This document shows, piece after piece, positions 1 to 10,101 of a stretch of DNA of 64,000 bases. The stretch lies in the NCBI RefSeq assembly GCF_014192515.1, contig NZ_JACHYB010000002.1:620001-684000 (forward strand), written 5' to 3'. Source of the stretch: Microbacter margulisiae. Lineage in GTDB: Bacteria > Bacteroidota > Bacteroidia > Bacteroidales > Paludibacteraceae. Position 1 is the stretch's first letter. Every line of letters begins with the position of its first letter. The notes beneath the pieces were generated by a model. The model searched no databases. It was not told where the DNA came from and saw only the letters and a program-made list of their open reading frames with translations. The position numbers and the translations under genes were made by a program.

Positions 1-549
1 TATAGCGAAATAAGCATTAAATAAATGAGGCTCTTTAACCATCGAATGGAGAATAAAGGATGCACTTAAAGAGTGTCCAATGGCAATTCTTTGGGCCCCG
101 ACCCTGTAATGATTTTCTATATATGGAATGACTTCATATTGCACATATCTCAAAAAGTTGTCAGCATTACCGAAGTATTTACCATAGCGCTTTTTAGCGC
201 TTTCTGTTTCTAATATAGGTAGATAATCATTATTTCGGGCATAATCATATTTTTTTATGTACGGAGAGGTAATTCCGACCACAATGTATTGTTTTGTTGC
301 ATCAGATAAAAAACTGATTATCGAATGTGTATAATCAAAAAGCTCTCTGTTTTGAGCATCAAATACGTAGATTACATTATAAACTACCAATTTATTCTCT
401 TCGTAATTCTGGGGTGTATAAACCAAAATTTCACGCTTCTGGTGCAATGCCTTTGAGTATATTTTGATATTCTCTATTTTGGCTATTTCTTGTCCCAAAA
501 CCAGATGGGCTGCAAATAACAGAATAATGAATGTAATTGATTGTCTCAT
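1..549 (-). CDS. Secreted alpha/beta-hydrolase esterase, N-terminal part
   Basis: Reading the minus strand from ATG at 549 gives 183 open codons that run off the left window edge, so only the N-terminal part is present. It starts with a signal peptide (MRQSITFIILLFAAHLVLGQ), then an esterase-D/enterochelin-esterase-like region: YVFDAQNRELF, and a nucleophile elbow GHSLS at about residues 163-167. This matches the predicted alpha/beta hydrolases that Bacteroidota export, probably acting on ester bonds in the periplasm; the substrate is unknown. A TATATTTG -7 box lies upstream (652-659, minus strand). The remaining catalytic residues lie outside the window. Confidence 0.7.
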   Translation of the reverse strand, partial: MRQSITFIILLFAAHLVLGQEIAKIENIKIYSKALHQKREILVYTPQNYEENKLVVYNVIYVFDAQNRELFDYTHSIISFLSDATKQYIVVGITSPYIKKYDYARNNDYLPILETESAKKRYGKYFGNADNFLRYVQYEVIPYIENHYRVGAQRIAIGHSLSASFILHSMVKEPHLFNAYFAI

Positions 550-651
550 ATTGGTTCCGGTTTAATCCCTTTGATATATAAAATGCAATGTCATCATCTT
601 TATTAATTCCGAGTTGCTTATTTACAGTCCATATATTGATGATTCACTGTG

Positions 652-659
652 CAAATATA
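652..659 (-). promoter_or_regulatory. Candidate -7 box for the esterase gene
   Basis: The minus strand reads TATATTTG, matching the Bacteroidota TAnnTTTG -7 element, about 100 bases before the esterase ATG. I see no good TTG at -33, so support is partial. The rest of 550-994 shows no gene; it is AT-rich and must also hold the clpB promoter, which I could not place. Confidence 0.35.
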
Positions 660-994
660 TTTTTTTCTTCGCATATTATGCCTTTGGTTTAAGGATTTAT
701 CCAAAAAAAAATCTTTGAAGAAGATATAATTTTCTTCCAGATAAATCTTGCGATTACTACAAGAACATACTCATTGAATTATAATCAGCAAAAAAACAAT
801 AAATGAAAAGGTTGAAGGAAATCGAGAGTTATAATCTCCACATTAACACATTATAAAATGCTTTCTCACGCACAACAACGCCATAATGGCATATATTTTT
901 TAAATAAATTATGACATTTTGACACAACAAATACTTCATTCCACTTGGCAAACAATTTGTTTCCATAGAAAAAAACAGACATACGACTACAACT

Positions 995-3583
995 ATGAAC
1001 TTTAATAACTTTACAATCAAATCGCAGGAGGCTGTCCAGGAAGCCATTGACACCGCGCAACGCAACCACCAACAGGCTATTGAGCCCCAACATCTGCTCA
1101 AGGCTGTGATAAAGGTGGGCAACGACATCGTGCAATTCCTTTTCGGCAAAACGGGAGTAAACGCTTCCATCATCTCGTCCACGGTTGATCAGATGGTCGA
1201 ATCGCTTCCGAAGGTAACCGGAGGCGAGCCCTACCTGAGCCGTGAGAGCAATGCCGTGCTGCAAAAAGCCATTGACTATTCAGGTAAGGAAGGCGACCAG
1301 TATGTGTCGCTTGAATTTGTCCTGTTGGCGCTCTTCACCGAGAAAAGCCAGGTAGCCACCCTGTTGAAAGACGCCGGCCTGACCGAGGCTGCACTTCGCG
1401 CTGCCATCACGGAACTGCGTAAAGGCAACAAGGTGAACGACCCTTCTGCAGAAGAGACTTATAACGGGCTGAACAAATATGCCATCAACCTTAATGAGCG
1501 TGCCCGCTCCGGCAAGCTCGACCCGGTGATTGGCCGCGATGAAGAGATCAGGCGGATACTGCAAATTTTAAGCCGCCGTACCAAAAACAACCCTATCCTG
1601 ATCGGAGAGCCCGGTACGGGGAAAACGGCGATTGCCGAAGGGTTAGCACATCGTATCGTTCGCGGTGACGTGCCCGAAAACCTGAAATCGAAGCAGATCT
1701 TTTCGCTCGACATGGGGGCATTGATTGCAGGAGCAAAGTACAAAGGCGAATTTGAAGAACGGCTGAAATCGGTAATCAACGAGGTCATCCAGTCCAATGG
1801 AGAGGTGGTGCTGTTTATCGACGAAATCCACACCCTGGTAGGCGCCGGCAAAAGCGAAGGGGCTATGGATGCCGCCAACATACTGAAACCGGCGTTGGCA
1901 CGTGGTGAGTTACGGGCTATTGGGGCAACTACACTCAACGAATACCAGAAGTATTTCGAAAAAGATAAGGCACTGGAACGTCGTTTCCAGATTGTGATGG
2001 TGGAAGAACCGGACGAAGCCGATGCCATTTCCATTTTGCGGGGATTAAAAGAACGGTATGAAAATCACCATAAAGTACGGATCAAAGATGAAGCTATCAT
2101 TGCTGCAGTAGAGCTTTCGAGCCGCTACATCACTGACCGGTTTTTGCCCGACAAGGCTATTGACCTGATGGATGAAGCTGCTGCCCGGCTTCGCTTGCAG
2201 GTGGATTCCGTCCCTGAAGAGCTGGACGAGATATCGCGCAGGATCAAACAACTTGAGATCGAACGGGAAGCTATCAAGCGCGAAAACGACACCTTCAAGC
2301 TGGAACAGTTGAACCGCGAAATTGCCGAGTTGAAAGAACAGGAAAACGAGCACAAGGCAAAATGGCTGTCGGAGAAAGAGGTGATGAACCAGATTCAACA
2401 AGCCAAAATAGAGATCGAAAACCTGAAGTTCGATGCCGACAAAGCCGAACGGGAAGGCAATTATGGTAAAGTAGCTGAAATCCGATATGGAAAGGTCAAA
2501 GAACTGGAACAACGCATCGAAGCCAGCAAGGACAAACTGAAAACATTGCAGGGCGACTCGCCGATGATCAAGGAAGAGGTGGACGCAGAAGATATTGCAG
2601 ATATTGTTTCAAGATGGACGGGAATCCCGGTAAGCAAAATGTTGCAGGCCGAAAAAGAGAAACTGTTGCATCTCGAAGAAGAGCTCCACCTGCGTGTCAT
2701 TGGACAGGACGAAGCTATCAGCGTGGTGGCCGATGCCGTTCGACGTAGCCGTGCCGGGTTGAGTGACCCGAAACGACCCATCGGATCGTTCATCTTCATG
2801 GGAACCACCGGCGTCGGGAAGACAGAGCTCGCCAAAGCATTAGCCGAGTTCCTGTTTGACGACGAGAATATGATGACGCGTATCGACATGTCGGAATACC
2901 AGGAAAAATTCTCTGTGACGCGGCTTATCGGATCGCCTCCGGGATATGTGGGTTACGACGAAGGTGGACAACTGACCGAGGCAATCCGCCGCAAACCCTA
3001 TTCGGTAGTGTTGTTTGATGAAATCGAGAAAGCGCATCCAGACGTGTTCAACGTGCTGCTGCAAGTATTGGATGATGGCCGTTTGACTGACAATAAAGGA
3101 CGTACGGTGAATTTCAAGAACACCATAATCATCATGACATCGAATCTGGGGTCATCGCTGATACGCGAAAACTTTTCGAGAATGAATGCTTTCAACAGGG
3201 AAGAAATCATTGAAAAGACCAGAAGTGAGGTGTTTGAGATGCTGAAACAGGCTATCCGCCCGGAATTTCTGAACAGGATTGATGAACTGGTGATGTTTGC
3301 TCCGCTCAATGAAGCTGAGATCAAACAAATTGTCAAACTTCAGATCGAACATATTCAACAGCAGTTGCAGGAGAATGGGGTGACACTGGAACTCAGCGAT
3401 GCCGCCCTGACGGAAATTGCGAAAGAAGGATTTGATCCTCAATTCGGGGCACGACCGATAAAAAGAGTTATCCAGCGGGAGATCCTTAACGAACTCAGCA
3501 GGCGGCTTATCGCTCAAACCGTCGACCGCAACAAACCCATCAGGATAGATGCCGACAATGGAACGCTGACCTTTGCAAATTGA
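995..3583 (+). CDS. clpB: ATP-dependent chaperone ClpB
   Basis: ClpB is the cytoplasmic AAA+ disaggregase that pulls proteins out of aggregates together with DnaK. The 862-residue length is normal. The order is Clp N-domain (1-145), first ATPase with Walker A GEPGTGKT near residue 204 and Walker B VVLFIDEIHTL, a long coiled-coil middle domain rich in E, K and Q (about 400-530) that separates ClpB from ClpA/ClpC, then a second ATPase with GTTGVGKT near 603 and the C-terminal domain. The gene stands alone between the esterase and a convergent efflux operon. Its codons are more GC-rich than most neighbours. I see no CIRCE or other known heat-shock operator upstream. Confidence 0.97.
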   Translation: MNFNNFTIKSQEAVQEAIDTAQRNHQQAIEPQHLLKAVIKVGNDIVQFLFGKTGVNASIISSTVDQMVESLPKVTGGEPYLSRESNAVLQKAIDYSGKEGDQYVSLEFVLLALFTEKSQVATLLKDAGLTEAALRAAITELRKGNKVNDPSAEETYNGLNKYAINLNERARSGKLDPVIGRDEEIRRILQILSRRTKNNPILIGEPGTGKTAIAEGLAHRIVRGDVPENLKSKQIFSLDMGALIAGAKYKGEFEERLKSVINEVIQSNGEVVLFIDEIHTLVGAGKSEGAMDAANILKPALARGELRAIGATTLNEYQKYFEKDKALERRFQIVMVEEPDEADAISILRGLKERYENHHKVRIKDEAIIAAVELSSRYITDRFLPDKAIDLMDEAAARLRLQVDSVPEELDEISRRIKQLEIEREAIKRENDTFKLEQLNREIAELKEQENEHKAKWLSEKEVMNQIQQAKIEIENLKFDADKAEREGNYGKVAEIRYGKVKELEQRIEASKDKLKTLQGDSPMIKEEVDAEDIADIVSRWTGIPVSKMLQAEKEKLLHLEEELHLRVIGQDEAISVVADAVRRSRAGLSDPKRPIGSFIFMGTTGVGKTELAKALAEFLFDDENMMTRIDMSEYQEKFSVTRLIGSPPGYVGYDEGGQLTEAIRRKPYSVVLFDEIEKAHPDVFNVLLQVLDDGRLTDNKGRTVNFKNTIIIMTSNLGSSLIRENFSRMNAFNREEIIEKTRSEVFEMLKQAIRPEFLNRIDELVMFAPLNEAEIKQIVKLQIEHIQQQLQENGVTLELSDAALTEIAKEGFDPQFGARPIKRVIQREILNELSRRLIAQTVDRNKPIRIDADNGTLTFAN

Positions 3584-3844
3584 TTAATTCCATATAAACA
3601 GCAAGAAGTTAAAGAAGAACATCAACCAGTAGTTAGTAGTTGACAGATAAAAATCCGAGAATCTGAAATTAAATAAGTTACAATATATCAATAAAATAGA
3701 GAAGACGGAAAGTTAATTCAACATTTCTATAACAGGTTGACCTTTGACTTGAGATCTGTTGTTGACTATAGATTCTTGTTTTTTACTCATTCCTTCTGTC
3801 CCTCAGCCCATCAATCCCTACCAGCAACCATCTACGAAATGTTT

Positions 3845-3873
3845 AGTGAGGCCTTTCCAATGAAGGCCTCACT
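3845..3873. terminator. Bidirectional hairpin between clpB and the efflux operon
   Basis: Perfect 11-bp arms AGTGAGGCCTT and AAGGCCTCACT enclose a 7-base loop. It lies between the convergent ends of clpB (3583) and the PII-like gene (3920), so it probably ends transcripts from both sides. The remaining 3584-3919 sequence holds no convincing gene. Confidence 0.65.
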
Positions 3874-3919
3874 TTGTAGATCAATTCAAACCTGTTGTTT
3901 CATGGTTCGTAAGAAAAAC

Positions 3920-4213
3920 CTAATAGATCGATTCAATATTCCAGACAAATGCGTGAATACCTACTTCAGGATTAATACTGTCAATTTTTTTCACAGCATC
4001 GAAAATAGGTTGCACCTTTTCTTCAGGAACAACAGTAAGCACCGCCGAGTTCATTTCCGGCCAGGTATGAGTACCGAAACGTGGCTCGCCATCAACTGAT
4101 CCGCACCCCTGTACTTCGGCCCACCAGCTATAACCCCGGATGGACAAACGATCGAGCACAAATTTTATCCGTTCCGTATTCGATTGATTAAATACAATAT
4201 AAACTGCTTTCAT
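3920..4213 (-). CDS. PII-like small regulatory protein
   Basis: A 97-residue protein with the size and alternating pattern of the PII ferredoxin-like fold: an N-terminal strand (MKAVYIVFN), a central loop region rich in Gly and charged residues (EVQGCGSVDGEPRF) where PII proteins carry the T-loop, and a VLTVVPEEKVQPIFDAVKKID strand-helix segment. PII-like proteins usually sense small metabolites and bind a partner transporter or enzyme. It is the last gene of the RND efflux operon, 141 bases after the pump, so the pump is the likely partner. Family placement is by pattern; ligand and function are unknown. Confidence 0.6.
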   Translation of the reverse strand: MKAVYIVFNQSNTERIKFVLDRLSIRGYSWWAEVQGCGSVDGEPRFGTHTWPEMNSAVLTVVPEEKVQPIFDAVKKIDSINPEVGIHAFVWNIESIY

Positions 4214-4354
4214 ACGTATATTTTTATTTTTTCATACTAAGGATGCCGAAACGCACCATAAAAATCATGACCCTAAGAATATCTTATTTTCGGGTTCGTT
4301 TCATCTGAACATCATTTTGATTGCATAGACAATAACAGCATATCTGCCTGTTCG

Positions 4355-7300
4355 TTAATCCATAAAATGAAACTCTTTTCGCACAACACTTTCCTTGTCG
4401 CGTTCGCCACGTCTGGAGAGGATGGCGTACATCACAGGGACAATGATCAAAGTAACCATCGTGGAAAATACCAATCCACCAATTACCGTGATTCCCATTG
4501 GCGTCCATGTCTCAGCGCCATCGCCCACACTTAACGCCATCGGCACCATACCCAGGAACGTTGCGGAAGCCGTCATCAAGACCGGGCGCAGACGCGAACG
4601 TCCGCCTTTTTCAATTGCCTCATTCAAAGGCAGCCCCCTATCCCGCAACAGGTTGATAAAGTCCACCATCACAATACCATTTTTCACCACAATTCCCACC
4701 AGCAGAACCGATCCAAGGGCCGCGATGATTCCCAGTTTCACGCCGGTCAGCAGCAAGGCCAGAATCACTCCCGTGAAAGCAAAAGGAATGGAGAACATGA
4801 TAGCAAATGGTTTCGAGAACGACTCAAATTGTGAAGCCATAACAATAAATACCAGCAAGATGACCAGAACCAGCAATAACCCCAAATCTTTGAAGGAATC
4901 CTGTTGATCCTTGTAAATACCGCCTAAGACAATCTGCACATCCGAAGGCACATTCATCTTTGCAATTTTAGCCTTTACCTCAGTGGCCAACGTGCTCAAC
5001 GACACATTAACCGGGGTGATGGAAACCGTCACGATACGCTGTTTCTCTTTATGGTCAATGTTAGGCGGAGCCCAAAATTCCTTAATCGTTCCAAGCTCTT
5101 TCAATGCTACATTACCACCCTGCGGTGTAGGAATCAGCAACTCCTGAAGTGCGGAAATAGAGCTCCGCTCATCAGCATTCAACCGCACAATAATATCATA
5201 TTCATCGCCCTGCTCATGAAATTTGCTTGCCGTCATCCCATTCACATAATCATGAATCATGGTTGACACACCTGCATTGGTGAGACCATACATGGCCAGC
5301 TTCTGGCGGTCGAGAGAAACTTCCAGTTCAGGTTGATCGGGCTTCCGGCTGATTTGTACATCACGCACTCCACCCAAACCCGTTACAGCACGTTTAATTT
5401 CCTGTGCCAGACGATCGGTTTCATCAAAGTCATATCCGTAAATCTCAATATCAAAGGTAGAAGAGCTGCCGAATGAAACCCCACCGGTAGAAATATGATA
5501 ATCAACAATCTCAGGAAGTTTTGCTATTTCCGGACGAATCGCATCGGCTATCTGAACATCGGAGCGTTTCCGCTGGTTGATCGGCTTCAAGCTCAAAGTC
5601 ATATTGATAATGTTACTCCCGGCAGACGAATTGAAAATAGCGGCAATACCTCCCTGGTCGTTAGCCCCTACGGCAGTCGTCACCAAATTCATTTCTGGCA
5701 CTTTCTTAGCCAGGATATCTTCAATTTTGCGGGCTGTTTGTGACGTCAGTTCCACACGGGTTCCCGGAGCAAGTTGAGCCGTAATTTGCAATCGGCTTTG
5801 ATCGGAAGTGGGTAAAAATTCCGTTCCAACAAACTGTCCCAAATAAATAGAGATAGCAAATATGACAAAAGCCCCCCCTACAACCCATCTTTTATGCCCC
5901 AGAGCCCAGTGTATTTTCCGTTCATACCAGTGATCCAAATGATTCAGCCATTTACCAATGGTATTATCCCAACTTAATTTTGTTGAATTCTTTTCTGCCT
6001 GCGTTTTCAACCGAAGCAGCCGTGATGACAACATTGGGGTAATCGTAATAGCAGCCAAAGTAGAGGTAACCACCGTAATGGAAACGATCCATCCCAACTG
6101 ATTAAACATAACACCGGTAATCCCTGAAATGAATGTCAACGGCATAAACACAGCGACCACCACCATCGTTGTGACAATAACGGCAAGCCAGACTTCATTG
6201 GTGGCATAAATGGCTGCATCGCGCGGACTACTCCCTCGTTCAATATGCTTGGTGATATTCTCCAACACCACTATAGCGTCATCAACCACCATCCCGATGG
6301 CTATGGATAATGATGACAATGAAATAATATTCAGTGAATTATTTGTCAAAGCAAGATAAATCAACGCCGTAATCAACGAGATAGGAATGGTTAGCAACAC
6401 AATAAAGGTAGCCCTCCAACGTCCTAAAAAGAAGAATACAACACCGGCCACAAAAATCAGGGCAAAAAGCAAAGCATCCGACAAATTGGTAACAGAACCT
6501 TTGATAAAGGATGCTGAGTCAAATACCTCTTTCACATGTACATCCGAAGGAAGGGTCTTCTCAATCTGAGTCAGCATAGCCTTAACATCATGGGCTACTG
6601 CCACCGTATTGGCTCCTGATTGTTTCATAACCATCAGCTGGATTCCATTCTTTCCGTTCTCCTTGGTAATCATGGTAGCATCTTTCAACGTATCACGTAC
6701 CGTAGCCAGATCTTTTACCAAAACCTGCGTTCCGTTGACCGTTCCCACCACTACATTGCGCACCTGATTGCTTTCTGTAAACTGGCCCTGTACGCGCAAC
6801 TGATAATCCATCGCGCCCATTTTGACATCTCCTGACGGGGTATTTAAATTACGGGCGCCAATGGCATTCCCGATTTGTTCAAGGCTCATGTGGTAAGCAG
6901 CCAGTTTGTTTTTATCCACATCAACATAAATGGTTCGCTCCGGAGCCCCATTCATGGTCACTGAGCCAATACCGTCAATTCGGTTTAAGGGATTTACAAT
7001 TTTATCATTAATGATCTTCTCCAGTCCGGGATAACTATCTGTTGCTGTTACCGAATACATCAAAATCGGCATCATACTGGTGCTAAATTTGATTACAGCC
7101 GGTCGTTGACATCCATCGGGCAAATTGGGATAGACACCATCAATAGCTGTACGGATATCATTCATCGACTCATCCAGATTGGTTCCCCATTCAAACTCCA
7201 ACGTGATAACCGACAAATTATCCTGCGACGTTGAAGTCAGATCTTTCAACCCTTCAATTCCATTCAAAGCATCCTCGAGAGGTTTTGTAATATTGGTTTC

Positions 7301-7477
7301 TATGTCCGAAGCATTGGCGCCACTGTAGGTGGTCACTACCGAAATCATAGGCAAGTCCATCTTTGGATAGAAATCAATCGGTAACCGCGTTAGCGAATAC
7401 AATCCAAACACGACGATTCCCACAAAAATCATCATGGTGGTTATAGGGTTATTAACCGCTGACTTATAAATACTCAT
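4355..7477 (-). CDS. RND efflux pump inner-membrane transporter (AcrB/HAE1 type)
   Basis: A 1040-residue proton-driven pump subunit of the AcrB/MexB type, which takes toxic compounds from membrane or periplasm and passes them to an outer-membrane channel. The start MSIYKSAVNNPITTMMIF is the usual first membrane helix. The proton-relay pair is in GMVVDDAIVVLENI (about residues 393-406), and two duplicated halves, each with a large periplasmic loop, are visible. It follows the adaptor gene by 39 bases in the order tetR-tolC-adaptor-pump-PII-like. Substrate cannot be read from sequence. Confidence 0.95.
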   Translation of the reverse strand: MSIYKSAVNNPITTMMIFVGIVVFGLYSLTRLPIDFYPKMDLPMISVVTTYSGANASDIETNITKPLEDALNGIEGLKDLTSTSQDNLSVITLEFEWGTNLDESMNDIRTAIDGVYPNLPDGCQRPAVIKFSTSMMPILMYSVTATDSYPGLEKIINDKIVNPLNRIDGIGSVTMNGAPERTIYVDVDKNKLAAYHMSLEQIGNAIGARNLNTPSGDVKMGAMDYQLRVQGQFTESNQVRNVVVGTVNGTQVLVKDLATVRDTLKDATMITKENGKNGIQLMVMKQSGANTVAVAHDVKAMLTQIEKTLPSDVHVKEVFDSASFIKGSVTNLSDALLFALIFVAGVVFFFLGRWRATFIVLLTIPISLITALIYLALTNNSLNIISLSSLSIAIGMVVDDAIVVLENITKHIERGSSPRDAAIYATNEVWLAVIVTTMVVVAVFMPLTFISGITGVMFNQLGWIVSITVVTSTLAAITITPMLSSRLLRLKTQAEKNSTKLSWDNTIGKWLNHLDHWYERKIHWALGHKRWVVGGAFVIFAISIYLGQFVGTEFLPTSDQSRLQITAQLAPGTRVELTSQTARKIEDILAKKVPEMNLVTTAVGANDQGGIAAIFNSSAGSNIINMTLSLKPINQRKRSDVQIADAIRPEIAKLPEIVDYHISTGGVSFGSSSTFDIEIYGYDFDETDRLAQEIKRAVTGLGGVRDVQISRKPDQPELEVSLDRQKLAMYGLTNAGVSTMIHDYVNGMTASKFHEQGDEYDIIVRLNADERSSISALQELLIPTPQGGNVALKELGTIKEFWAPPNIDHKEKQRIVTVSITPVNVSLSTLATEVKAKIAKMNVPSDVQIVLGGIYKDQQDSFKDLGLLLVLVILLVFIVMASQFESFSKPFAIMFSIPFAFTGVILALLLTGVKLGIIAALGSVLLVGIVVKNGIVMVDFINLLRDRGLPLNEAIEKGGRSRLRPVLMTASATFLGMVPMALSVGDGAETWTPMGITVIGGLVFSTMVTLIIVPVMYAILSRRGERDKESVVRKEFHFMD

Positions 7478-7516
7478 AATCTGTTTTTTTCAGTGATTTA
7501 TTTACAGGGTAGAAAC

Positions 7517-8551
7517 TTAATGGACGACAGTCAGGGTATCGCCACCAATCAAGCGGCTTTGACCAACAACTATCAATTGATCGCCTTCTTTAATTTGATC
7601 AGAAATAATCTCGGTTTGATCATTAAAGCGCGTCCCCAATTTTACGGTAATTCGTTGAGACCTCCCATTTTTATCCAGAAATACGTAGCGTTCATCTGAT
7701 CCCTGCAATTTTAGTACAGCCTGATAAGGAACAACCAATGCATTAACCTTCCCTATATCTATCGTTGCACGGCAAAACATTCCGGGTTTTAATAGTTCAT
7801 TCCCATTCGCCACCTCTATTTCCACCTTCACGGATAATGTAGACTGGTCGATAGTGGGGTAAATCCGGACAACACGGGCAGGAAAAGTTTTGTCAGGATA
7901 GACATCTGTTGAAATCAAAACCTTCATGCCCAGGTTGATTTGTGACAAATAAGATTCGGGGATATCGATCAAAACTTTCAGAGGATTCATTTCATCAATC
8001 GTGATAATGGCAGCTTTGCCACTTTGTCCTATAGGCGAACCGGAATACATCTCCTGATCTTCATAATTCTTTGCTGAAACCACCCCGGAGATCGGAGATC
8101 GGAGATCAATATTCTTCTGCATATATTGAAGATTGGTTTTGTTCAAATCAAATTGTGATTTCGTTTGATCATAAGCCTGTTGCGTTATGGTTCCCGATTT
8201 ACGTAACGCTTCCGACCGCGCCATATCCCGTTGCAGATTCTCGAACTGAATCTGCGCGTTAATCAACTGGGTAGGATCCATTTGTACCACCAATTGACCT
8301 TTGGACACATGATCGCCAATTTTGACCAGAATGCGATCAATTTTTCCTGCTGTTGCCGGAACAAGGTTTATTTCCTTCTTGCTTTCGAGCGTGGCAGGAA
8401 ATTCCAATGTTTTGTCAATAACTTGTTTTTTCAAAGTGATCACACGCACCATTTGTGTGGCTACACTTTCCTGTTTGTTAGCCGTTTTAGAACAGCTTGT
8501 AAATAGCAAAAGAATCGCTAAACTTAGCATTGAGAATATTAACTTCTTCAT
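7517..8551 (-). CDS. RND efflux periplasmic adaptor lipoprotein (MFP)
   Basis: A 344-residue membrane-fusion protein bridging the RND pump and the TolC channel. The N-terminus is a lipoprotein signal ending in LLLFTSC, so it is anchored by a lipidated Cys near residue 20. Biotinyl-lipoyl-like half motifs are clear (GKIDRILVKIGDHVSKGQ and LRSPISGVVSAKN), separated by a short coiled-coil hairpin, then a beta-barrel domain (GMKVLISTDVYPDKTF). It lies between tolC and the pump gene with short gaps, so it is co-transcribed with them. Confidence 0.94.
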   Translation of the reverse strand: MKKLIFSMLSLAILLLFTSCSKTANKQESVATQMVRVITLKKQVIDKTLEFPATLESKKEINLVPATAGKIDRILVKIGDHVSKGQLVVQMDPTQLINAQIQFENLQRDMARSEALRKSGTITQQAYDQTKSQFDLNKTNLQYMQKNIDLRSPISGVVSAKNYEDQEMYSGSPIGQSGKAAIITIDEMNPLKVLIDIPESYLSQINLGMKVLISTDVYPDKTFPARVVRIYPTIDQSTLSVKVEIEVANGNELLKPGMFCRATIDIGKVNALVVPYQAVLKLQGSDERYVFLDKNGRSQRITVKLGTRFNDQTEIISDQIKEGDQLIVVGQSRLIGGDTLTVVH

Positions 8552-8578
8552 ATCAAATAGGATAAAGATATTCGTGTA

Positions 8579-9859
8579 TTAAAATTTATTTAACAACAAT
8601 TCCACTTGTGTCTGTGCGGTAAGCAAATTATAAATGGCATTCACATAGTTGGTTTCTACCTGAATCAAATTATTGGAAGCATTGGTAATGTCCAGACTGC
8701 TTGCCATACCATGATCGTGTTTACGGATGATATCAGCAAAAACACGATGGGCTACATCAAGACTTCTCGTTTGCGTTTTTAAGTTGTCCATGGCATTCTT
8801 CAGATTGAAGCGCGCTTGTTGATCCTGAACATTCAATTGATCATACAAATCCGCCAAATTGGTTTGACTGATCTTCTCTTGCAATTTTGCCTGATGAATC
8901 TGAGACAAAGTCCCCCCACTCGAAAACAAAGGCCAAGATGCCTGAAGCCCCACATAACTTTTCGGTGTTAAGTCGAATTGTGGTTTAATGTATTTATAGG
9001 TATAACTATAAAAAGCAGAAATCGTCGGCAGCCATGAAGCTTCCGTCTGTTTTATCTGTTGCTTGGCAATTTCAACCTGTTTCTCCGACATCAGGAAAGA
9101 AGGATTCTCTTTAGCAGCAAACTTCTGTAACAAAAGAGCATAACACTGATTATCACTCACGTATTGTGAAATAGAATCTTTCAGCATCAGCTTCGTAGTA
9201 GCCGGAACACCTAATTGAATACGCAACATGTTGTATCCCAGTTCTACCTGACGTTCGTTCGAATTGATCATATCTTCCGTTGAAGCCAGTTGCACATCAA
9301 TTTGATCCGCATCAGTCTGAGTGGCAGCACCTGCCTGCACCATCGATTGGGTTTTCGCCAGAATCTCCTGTAAGTTCAGCTTCGTCTGATGCAATAGGCT
9401 GCCTAATTTTTCACCAACTAAAATGGCATAATAGGATGAAGTCACCTGCTGAATAACATCTTGTTCCGTTTTGCGCTTGTTGGTATTTACCAACTGTTCA
9501 TTCAGTTTTGCCAATTTTAATCCAACCCAATATCCTGCACTGAAGACCATTTGGTTCAGTTGCGCATCAAGCGAACCGGCTTGTCCAAACTTTAGAGCCA
9601 TGCCCTGAAAATTAGCAGTGGCACCCAAATAGTTTTGGTATGAGCCTGTAACAGAAAGCTGTGGCAATCCTTTCGAGATGCTTTCCCAAACTTTACTTTG
9701 CGCCTGGCTTAATGTCAGGCCTGCAGCTTGTAATGATCTATTATATCGTAAAGCATATTGTTGGGCATCAGGTAACGATAATTTTAGCGTATCCTGACCC
9801 CACACTTGTATCGAAACAAATACCAATAAAACGATCACAATTGATTTTCTTGTTTTCAT
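8579..9859 (-). CDS. TolC-family outer-membrane efflux channel
   Basis: An outer-membrane factor of about 426 residues forming the exit duct of the tripartite pump. It has a signal peptide (MKTRKSIVIVLLVFVSIQVWGQ) and two repeats of long amphipathic helices (LSLPDAQQYALRYNRSLQAA; QQARFNLKNAMDNLKTQ) typical of the family. I prefer the ATG at 9859, which begins a clean signal peptide; a GTG at 9880 would add seven residues. The stop is 28 bases before the adaptor start. About 220 bases separate it from the TetR gene, with no gene inside. Confidence 0.92.
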   Translation of the reverse strand: MKTRKSIVIVLLVFVSIQVWGQDTLKLSLPDAQQYALRYNRSLQAAGLTLSQAQSKVWESISKGLPQLSVTGSYQNYLGATANFQGMALKFGQAGSLDAQLNQMVFSAGYWVGLKLAKLNEQLVNTNKRKTEQDVIQQVTSSYYAILVGEKLGSLLHQTKLNLQEILAKTQSMVQAGAATQTDADQIDVQLASTEDMINSNERQVELGYNMLRIQLGVPATTKLMLKDSISQYVSDNQCYALLLQKFAAKENPSFLMSEKQVEIAKQQIKQTEASWLPTISAFYSYTYKYIKPQFDLTPKSYVGLQASWPLFSSGGTLSQIHQAKLQEKISQTNLADLYDQLNVQDQQARFNLKNAMDNLKTQTRSLDVAHRVFADIIRKHDHGMASSLDITNASNNLIQVETNYVNAIYNLLTAQTQVELLLNKF

Positions 9860-10101
9860 ACGACTATTTTTATTTTTCACTTTAATGATGTATGGAACTC
9901 GTCAAAATAATCATCTGCTTGAGTATGAGTTATTTTATGGCTCATTTCATATCATAATAATTATGCTCCAAAAAGACGAATAAAGCCGGCATATTATTAT
10001 AAATCTAACACTCACATGGTTATCTCAGTATTATCCTCTACTTTCTTTCAATTAAGACGAATCAAGGCATAGTTTATTTTAAAAATTTTTGTGCTTGTGT
10101 C

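Noticed and set aside
829..3517. Several long minus-strand open frames across clpB
   Set aside because: They mirror the GC-rich codons of clpB; none has a signal, motif or promoter.
3737..4099. Plus-strand open frame over the PII-like gene
   Set aside because: It overlaps the PII-like gene antisense and the hairpin at 3845-3873, and its translation has no domain-like pattern.
8084..8107. Tandem CGGAGAT repeat inside the adaptor gene
   Set aside because: It encodes LRSPISG, the conserved lipoyl-domain motif of adaptor proteins; the repeat is explained by codons.
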